DNA of 64,000 nucleotides from contig JAKOON010000007.1 in NCBI GenBank assembly GCA_022577435.1, positions 14,592,426 through 14,656,425 of the forward strand, in the 5' to 3' direction. A program made the translations under genes and the position numbers. The notes under the pieces are model-generated. The model ran no database searches. It saw only the letters and a list, made by a program, of their open reading frames with translations, and had not been told where the DNA came from. The DNA is from Embiotoca jacksoni (lineage: Eukaryota > Chordata > Actinopteri > Embiotocidae). Of the stretch, positions 56,920 through 64,000 are shown piece by piece (position 1 is the first letter of the stretch; each line of letters begins with the position of its first letter).

Positions 56920-57990
56920 TTAATTTTCACTTTCAAAGCCTTTCTTTTGGAATCTGAAACTAATGTCACACATTACTACTGTTTCCACCCTACCAACCTT
57001 AACAGTTACACAAAGTTCTCGTCTTTTTTGAACATTTGCGTTATTCCCCCAAAACATTATAGACTACTGATGATAAGTCAAGATGCTACATGGAATTAGC
57101 ATGATAATAAAGTACCTAGCCTACTTAACATTCTTAATGTATATTTTATTTAATATGCACTTTTATATAGGAGTTGTATTATTACTAAGCTCTGGTGCCA
57201 GAGCATCAAGTGGGTTCGGGGAGGCTGGGGGTGAAAGCACTCCAATGCAGGATCAGAGGTCTCAGGGGTCAGGAGATGGTCAAGGGCAGAGTTTGCAGTG
57301 CTTCGTTGTAGTTAAAATTCATTGTACAAAAGCATGTTTTTAGAGGCGTCCCAGGAGTTCTCTGCTCTGCCCTGTGTAGTTTATTTTTAATGGGAGCAGC
57401 ATCCAGCTGTGCAGAGAAGCTCAACCGTGCACAGGAACGACGTTAAAAACCTGGTTATTTTTCAAAATAAAACACCCTGTACTAACTCCTGATCGCACAT
57501 CAAGACATTAAAGTCTATGCCCCTAGCCTTTAAATAGGAGAAGAAATGCATTCTCCTCCTCCTAAGAGGCCATCTGTTTAGATGTATACTTGAAAGGATG
57601 AATGTAGGCTATTTCTAACACCCAAAACAGCCAAAAATCTTTGATCTACTGTATATTGTTCGTAAGTGGATGTAACTGCATTAACTTTGTCTGCAGCTAC
57701 AGCACAGCAAAGTACGAAATAACAACAATAAACACAATCAAAACAGACAAAAAAGAAGCCATTCAAATATGTACCCTACTATGCAACCATAGAAGTACAA
57801 AAATCAAGGAATATGACCAGATCAGCAAGTCAACAAAATCAGGCAGGAAAAGCACCCCACTTCAGAAAACTGAGGGTTGGCCATGACGCAAATGTAACTT
57901 TCATGGGCGTCCTGGTAGACTAGTGTTTAAAATGTTCTCCAATCTCTCTCCACTTATGTTTCCCGCATCTGCCTCTCTGTCAGTAAAGGC
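56920..57990. other. Non-coding, possible diverged repeat
   Basis: 57180-57480 is GC-richer and its wording (ATGGGAGCAGCATCCAGCTG, TTTTCAAAATAAAACACC) resembles dispersed teleost repeats that I cannot name. The rest is AT-rich unique DNA. Confidence 0.3.
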
Positions 57991-57997
57991 AATTTGG

Positions 57998-58018
57998 AAA
58001 AAAAAAAAAAAAAAAAAA
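57998..58018 (+). repeat. Poly(A) run, 21 bases
   Basis: Simple homopolymer. A second shorter A run lies at about 58141-58150. Confidence 0.9.
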
Positions 58019-58199
58019 TGATGTTAAGTTCAAATGAAAAGTTTAAATTGTCGGTTATAAAATGTATTATTGGAAAATAATACATTTGTTTTGATTTATT
58101 ATAATGCATTTGAGATAGTAAATTGTTTTCTTGCAGGAAGAAAAAAAAAACCTTAAATAGCTCCAAAACTGTGGAAGGTGCAGAAAAATGGCTAATGTG

Positions 58200-58870
58200 A
58201 ACTCTAGCCATAAACAACTACAGTGCAGTCAGCAGGCTTCCTCTGGCTACTTGATCTGTAATAGCAGTGTAATCACTTTGGATGGTGGCTAATTGTGAAT
58301 GGGTCCTAATTGCAAATAGCTGACTGCTTAGGACATAAAGACACACGAGCGACACACATGTGCCTCCCCAAACCAAGGAGGCCCTGCTCACTGCCACTCA
58401 GGCTACACCAAGGAAAATAAGCCGAATGGCCACTTGTGACCATGTAGCAGCATCATACAATGTCAACAATTACGTCTGCATTATGCAAAAAGTGGGTAAA
58501 CAACAGACTGAGAGACACAAATTGGCTCAACACCAGCTGTCTAATTAGCTTTGTGCTGCTCTTGAAAAGCAAACAAACAGTGAAAGCGGGACGGTCTGAA
58601 AGCCGGCCAGGAATCGGTTCTAAGTGCTCTGTTCCCCCCAAATCAGACGGGGCGCTCCAATTCTGCTTGCATAGGGAAAGAAGGAGGTTTCAGATAAGAC
58701 ACGCAGATTAGATCATCAAGTTAAGTCCCCAGAAGGCCTTCGCTCGGTTATTTTGGAAGCACTGTAAAGACTCACAAGAGGCCTGGGTAGAATTTACATT
58801 TTAATGAAGCTTTAGCTGATTGCTATTATGTGGAGTTTCACACAATTGCCTAGTTAAAGCTTACATGAAG
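58200..58870. promoter_or_regulatory. Candidate conserved regulatory block
   Basis: Repeat-free, even-composition sequence with TAATTGTGAATGGG, CCTAATTGCAAATAGC, TAATGAAGCTTTAGCTGATTG and TTGCCTAGTTAAAGC words. Typical enhancer texture of vertebrate gene deserts. Chance frames on both strands carry no motifs. Confidence 0.3.
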
Positions 58871-59880
58871 CACACAAGACATCATATATGCATGCACACA
58901 AACAGAAAAACAGCCTGATGCACAAGCTCCCTCGCAGGCCTACAGCTAAAGCCACACCCCGGTAATTTAACACACTCCTGCTGAGAGGTTGTTGCAGAAA
59001 CAAATTGTCCTGTAAACATACGGCGAGAGCAGAGAGGACAAGGGGGTGCATTACATGAAAAAAAAAAAAACTGTCCTGCATTAGAAAATGTACCAAATGG
59101 AGGTTTATTATACTGTATACAAAACATGAGGTGATACAGTCAGAAAACATTAGGGGAACAGGGAACGGGGTCGTCTTTTTTTTTTGCTGTTGTAACATCA
59201 CAGTGACAGGCATAGTGATGAGTAGCGGGAGCATGGTGTCAAGTGGCACTGTAACTAGTGTTACTGACGAATTTCACTCTGCAAAAGACGACGTGTATCA
59301 TGTCAGAATCGTCAGGACTCGTCACTTCACTGTCATTTAGCAGCAGCCTGTGTGGGAGTGAAGACAAATTCGCATTCCTGCGTCGTTATCAGGCACACTG
59401 CAGTCAGAGGCGTGAGTTGTGACTAGTCACATTCAGTGGTGGCCGCTATTCACCAGTCATTTGCTAAAAAAGATGCCATTAATGGTGACTCGAAAACTCC
59501 GGCTGTCAATGACATTTTTCCGGTGAGTGACATTGTAACACAACAGAGGTTGCTTCACCCAGTGAAAAACATATCCAGCTTCTACTATGTGACTGAAACC
59601 AAGTCCCGGTCGTATTAACAGTGCTTTAAAAATTATCAGTTCCCCCCTTGTAAATGGCAGGGGCTCCTGGCACATACAGAATAGGCGACATCTTATCTGC
59701 AGCACCCCTCTTATCGCTCAGCCCCAGCGGAAACTATTGCCAGGTAGCAGGTTGTCATATGACACGCAGCTCTGTGAGCCACAGCTCAGCGTAGTTTGCT
59801 ACACCACTGGCAGCTCCCATGTGATAATACATAACACAACAACAATGCAGGGGTCTCAGATCGCGCCGAGAGGAAATATG
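58871..59880. other. Non-coding, unique-looking
   Basis: Mixed composition. The overlapping minus-strand frames 58854-59249 and 58882-59127 depend on an A run near 59059-59070 and have no motif. Confidence 0.4.
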
Positions 59881-59936
59881 ACATTACATTACATTTCATT
59901 TAGCTGACGCTTTTATCTAAAGCGACTTACAATAAC
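59881..59936 (-). mobile_element. L2-type LINE or SINE 3' tail
   Basis: On the minus strand the sequence reads TTGTAAGTCGCTTTAGATAA, continues AAGCGTCAGCTAAATG and ends in (TGTAA)n-like repeats, the conserved 3' end of L2-clade LINEs and the SINEs that borrow their tail. The stem-loop recognised by the reverse transcriptase is intact in form: CGCTTT (59908-59913), loop, AAAGCG (59919-59924). Only about 56 bases remain, so LINE or SINE cannot be decided. Confidence 0.75.
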
Positions 59937-59939
59937 AAA

Positions 59940-61150
59940 TATGAACCCAAAGATGATTTCTATCTGCCTTATTAAAGAGCTGACCTTGACCATGGGAAAA
60001 ACTGGATTAGTCTGATGTTTTAACAAAGAGACGGGATGATGTTATGCTGTTGAAATGAAGAGCCTCTTCGTTTGCACACTTGTTTTTTTTTCCCACTCCC
60101 TTTACTTTCTCTGTCTTGTGTTTACGAGCATGCAGTGTTCATTGTTCTGTTAAACAAAAGGAAGGGCTGATGCAACAGTCCGTGGCCAGGCGTCTCTCCT
60201 TGGCACAACATGAACACAGCAGACACTGACTCGGCACTTGCTGTGGGGTAGCACTGCTTTAGCAAACAGTACACATAATGCCACCATGCTCTGTCATAGA
60301 CAAAGCCTGATGAAAGGATCCTGGAGGTGATTGAAGGGATAAGTACATCATCCAAATTGCAGCTCATGGCAGGTATCCATCTATTTTTTTCGCAGACCGA
60401 AACACAGAAGCATGTAATTTTTGACTTGGGAGAGAGGATTTTTTTTATCCAAGACTGTAATCGTTTTGGATAGGCTTGCATTTTGATACTCTTGCAGGTA
60501 TTTTTATAAACATAATTAAACTTGGATAAAAGAAACCATGTGTTCTTTTACCTGAGCAATTTGTTACACTCATAACCTCACTGAGACACAGAGACAAACC
60601 CTTACTACCAATAATCTTGGTGATGGCAACCCAGGTTCAGTTCAAATCCATTTTGAAACACCAGTAATTGTAGAATGAGAACTGATAGTCTGAGAGGATG
60701 GAGGCCAGTTCTTGCAGAAATTAATCGAAAGGTATTTACATCGGTGAATTGACTGGGGGACATTGACTTGACCTCACGTTATGGGCTCACTTCTCTCCTT
60801 TCTCTTTTCCCACATGTAACATTAGTGCTTCTTTTCTCTTACCCTCTTAATCTCCTCCTCTCCTCCCCTTCCCTTTCTCATTTTCTCCTCTGCTCTCTAT
60901 ACGGCTCGCTCCTTTTCCCTTACCATTAGACTTTATCTCAGAGACCAGATCACCATGGCAACAATTAGTCACATCGTCATCGCCCACACTTGTGTTTGAT
61001 GGCTGTTTTTATTTTTGAGGGTTTGTCGATGCACCCCTACCTCACTGGCAGATCGCCAAGTAACCTGTTCTGGGGAAGAAGGAACAATGTTGCCATCTGT
61101 TGGATTCATGTGTTTGCACACCGCGAGCGAAACTGACAAACACCCAACAT
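59940..61150. other. Non-coding with pyrimidine-rich patch
   Basis: Unique-looking sequence. 60790-60930 is strongly pyrimidine-rich on the plus strand (TCTCCTCCTCTCCTCC words). The 119-codon minus frame 60122-60481 shows no motif. Confidence 0.4.
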
Positions 61151-62000
61151 TCCCCATGATGACTCATGACAGGCAATCACATGCCAATTAAGACCTTCGG
61201 CTCCAACCAGGAGCTGTACGGCTCAATCGTATTTCACAAGTCTCAAACACGCCTAGTCCACCTTTGAAAAGGTCAGCACACGCTGTAGTATCTCTGTCCC
61301 TTCAAAATAAACAGCAATGAAAAACAAAGATGCTGTCTCTCTCGGGTTTCTGGTGTGTAATGCAGCCATGCACACATAATGGTTGTATGATACAAGCCTG
61401 ACTCGGGTAAAAGTATGTATGAGTAGCTTGGTGACAGCTTGGTTAATTAAACATGGAGAATATTTGGGCTTACGACCAGGACTTGTATTTATTCATCAGC
61501 GCCTGCCATATTGTATATCTCTAAATGAAAATAGTGCTCTCTTACAGCACGGTACCAACGAATGTGAGAGATAATATATTGGCTGAGATTTTGGCTGAGT
61601 GTTACCCTTGAAATCTTGGATCTGATTCTGCTCTCTGGAGGCGCTAATTTAGTTTTTTTCTCCTCCCTAAGTCTTACTGTTAAGTGATGTAATACTTCAT
61701 TGCCACAAATAATTTTCCATGTGGGACAGATCATTGCTCTTATTATTTATTTTGCTTGCTCAAACCTTTGCCAAATGTTAAAATGTGTACCTACATTATC
61801 ACGATTTCTTCATCAGATAGCGCTAAGAAAGGTATTCCTAAGCAATGAAGAACGGGAACAAAGCTGCTTGTTCAGAGTGAGATAATGTAATATTGGAGGT
61901 GGATGAACTCAGGTCTGCTGGGGGCATTTCTACTCTGGCACCATAGGTGGGAACCCCTGCTAAGACACAAGCCCACAGCTACATATTAATTATGATTCTG
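61151..62000. promoter_or_regulatory. Candidate conserved regulatory block
   Basis: Repeat-free; contains TGACTCATGAC (AP-1-like) near 61161, CCAATTAAGACC, TTGGTTAATTAAACATGG near 61440 and several TAATTT words up to 61860. Enhancer-like texture; untested. Confidence 0.25.
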
Positions 62001-63230
62001 CAGAGCTGTTTAGCAACAGATATTATTCACCATCTTTTTTTAGTCAGATTTACAATATGGATTGTACTGACCACTCACTGGCACACCACTGTGTTTGCTT
62101 TCAGGTCTTCATCAAGAAAAAAACAGCAGCTCTCCAGCTCTTGGACCATAAAGCTCTGCTGCTGCTTGCCAGACTTTTGGGAATAAAAGAGACAATTGGC
62201 CTGCAGATGCTCTGTGGTCTTCTGTAAAATGAGTCAGAACTGTCTTCATCTGCTATGCTCGGTGAATTTTCCAATTGTGTTCTCATATAAACATGCAGCT
62301 TTGCAGCTACAAATATGAGCACGTATGACTATCTCTCTATTTCTCTTTAGACTATGTATCCTTGAGTTTAAAACATGCTCAGCTATTCCTCGTAGTTTAC
62401 ATTTGGATTCAGCACCACTCCCATGAAAATAAAAAGGTTGCGGAATGCTTTCCATTTCATTTACTGTCAAGTACTCTGCATTTTTAAAGTTTCCTCACCA
62501 AAGTGCTGCTATATTTGGCTGCACATTGTACACCCGCCGTGAGGTAAATGATCCCCCCCAAAAACCTTGGCTTAAAACTCTGTGAAATTCTCTGCCTTTT
62601 ATGCTTTGCAAATTAATGCAAGCACCTCGTTTCCTTTCATTATTTATTCATTGGGAGCAAATGTTTTTCTCTGTATCCAGTGGAGGCTTTTTTTCCCCTT
62701 CAGAGGACAAAGATACACTAACCCAGGTGTTATTTCACCAAATAACAAAAGAGCTAAAGAAACACTTTTTCCTGTTTGCACACCATATACCCACCCCTCA
62801 AACACCAGATTGAAAACAGTATATTGACACAGAGGGATACAAATAGTTTCTGACTTGCTTTTCAATTATTGGTGAGGTTTTCCGTGTTAGGCAAAAAAGC
62901 CTATCCCTTATTTCCAAGCAGATTTGCATAAAGTTTTATGGAGATTACCAGTACAAAAATGCTTCGGCTGTTGATCCCTTGCCAGTCAGTGTTATTCAGG
63001 GACCAGCCTCAGACATCTTTAAATATCCTGAATATCACTATAACATTATATAACCGATTTCAAGACAGCTTTGAGTTTTTATCTGTTTTGGGGCCCATAG
63101 GTTGCAAACATTCATTATAGTGCCTGTTTTTCAGAAAGTACTGAATGGATGCTAAACTTCAAGAATATGTTTTAAAAAATGTGTGGAAGATGTTGTTTAT
63201 GTGCTCTTAACGAGCTCCTGGGTAAATTTG
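62001..63230. other. Non-coding, nothing recognised
   Basis: AT-rich to mixed unique DNA with short chance frames. Confidence 0.4.
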
Positions 63231-64000
63231 CATTCTTTAGAACAGTAGCTTTTGCCAATTACCGACAATAACTCATCACACTAGTCACCAGACCTCACAC
63301 AGCTCCATTTAATTAAGCTGGATGGAGATCCTAACATAGACAGACTGCACTCATTGTTAAAGCCTTTCCCGAACCTTTAAATGTCTGTTGTACTAGACGT
63401 CCTCGAGACTGCATCGATCCTCTCGGGTACATTAACCTATCAATGCAGTAGGCTCTGCGCATTATGATGAAGCACAAGGAAAACATCCACGTTCCTCACT
63501 CAGAGGTCAGAGAGAGGCAGCTACAGTAAACCACAAAGCACAGCATGGAGCAAAGTCCTGGCATTAATATTGATGAGCTGGAGTTCATGCTATGCTATAT
63601 CTATCATAGGCTAAAGAAACCCTGATTAAGTGTGGTCAGCAGTATTGTGGGAGCTATTAAGCCTATGGCACATCTGGACTATATGAGTGGGTCCGAGGTA
63701 TTGATGAGGACACATGGATATATAAGGGAAGCGAGTGGGCAGCCGCTGGGATGCGACGTAATTAAAGTGCAGGGGGGGCTTGTGGCTCTATCGGGCTCCT
63801 TGCCACGTTTCCCATTGACTTTCAACTGGACGAGGAAGGTCACCAACAAGGTGTTTAGAGCAATCTCCACAAATTGTTGGACTGAGGCTTGATAATCTCC
63901 AAGGCTTTAATGGATCTCAGATCTGTTTACCAAGTGAGTGCACCTTACAAAGTCATTTGGCAATTGTTTTACCCTCTAACACAATAATAGAACTGGAATT
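63231..64000. promoter_or_regulatory. Candidate conserved regulatory block
   Basis: 63220-63480 and 63640-63950 are repeat-free with even composition and factor-like words (GGTAAATTTGCATTC, TTTAATTAAGCTGG, GACGTAATTAAAG). Frames open on both strands at 63632-63892 reflect the even composition. Regulatory role is inferred. Confidence 0.25.

Noticed and set aside
60620..60665. tRNA-like GGTTCAGTTCAAATCC
   Set aside because: Resembles a T-arm word only; no acceptor stem, D-arm or anticodon arm could be folded around it.

Overview
The window looks like ray-finned fish (teleost) nuclear DNA and is almost entirely non-coding. It is AT-rich, has no operon-like packing and no long open reading frame on either strand, carries long (TG)n/(GT)n(GA)n microsatellites and homopolymer runs, and contains 3' ends of LINE and SINE families that I recognise as typical of teleosts (V-SINE/RTE-like tail, L2-type tail, teleost LINE tails, hAT relics). 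No complete gene can be supported. The likeliest setting is an intergenic gene desert or the interior of very large introns.

Left third (1-22 kb): a promoter-like segment with a TATA box and a splice donor lies at 400-545. From 6.6 to 8.4 kb one copy of a dispersed repeat is split by a decayed hAT DNA transposon with perfect 14-bp terminal inverted repeats and an 8-bp target duplication matching at 7 of 8 positions. At 11.2-11.8 kb there is a broken minus-strand fragment of an R2-superfamily (restriction-like-endonuclease) LINE. At 13.2-13.8 kb a palindrome-rich repeat is interrupted by a LINE 3' end. Further dispersed repeats lie at 14.6-15.0 and 18.1-18.9 kb.

Middle (22-47 kb): mostly unique AT-rich DNA with several blocks dense in homeodomain, SOX, POU and E-box-like words, which are candidate conserved regulatory elements. 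A second copy of the split repeat sits at 28.5-28.9 kb. Four spots look exon-like: a type II membrane-anchor reading frame at 27.9-28.2 kb, a reading frame at 31.5-31.7 kb, a pair of protein-like minus-strand frames at 35.0-35.5 kb, and a small splice-bounded frame at 46.4-46.5 kb. I cannot name a family for any of them. A homopurine tract with a compound (GT)n(GA)n array lies at 38.4-38.8 kb and a second purine-rich tract at 41.8-42.3 kb.

Right third (47-64 kb): a long (TG)n array, a complete 75-bp hAT-type miniature element with an 8-bp target duplication, a 5'-truncated V-SINE-type insertion flanked by a perfect 10-bp duplication, an L2-type 3' tail with its stem-loop on the minus strand, and more candidate regulatory blocks.

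I found no novel biochemical system. The best-supported observations are the transposon structures, whose boundaries and target duplications can be read directly. Calls of conserved non-coding elements and candidate exons are inferences that need alignment or transcript data.
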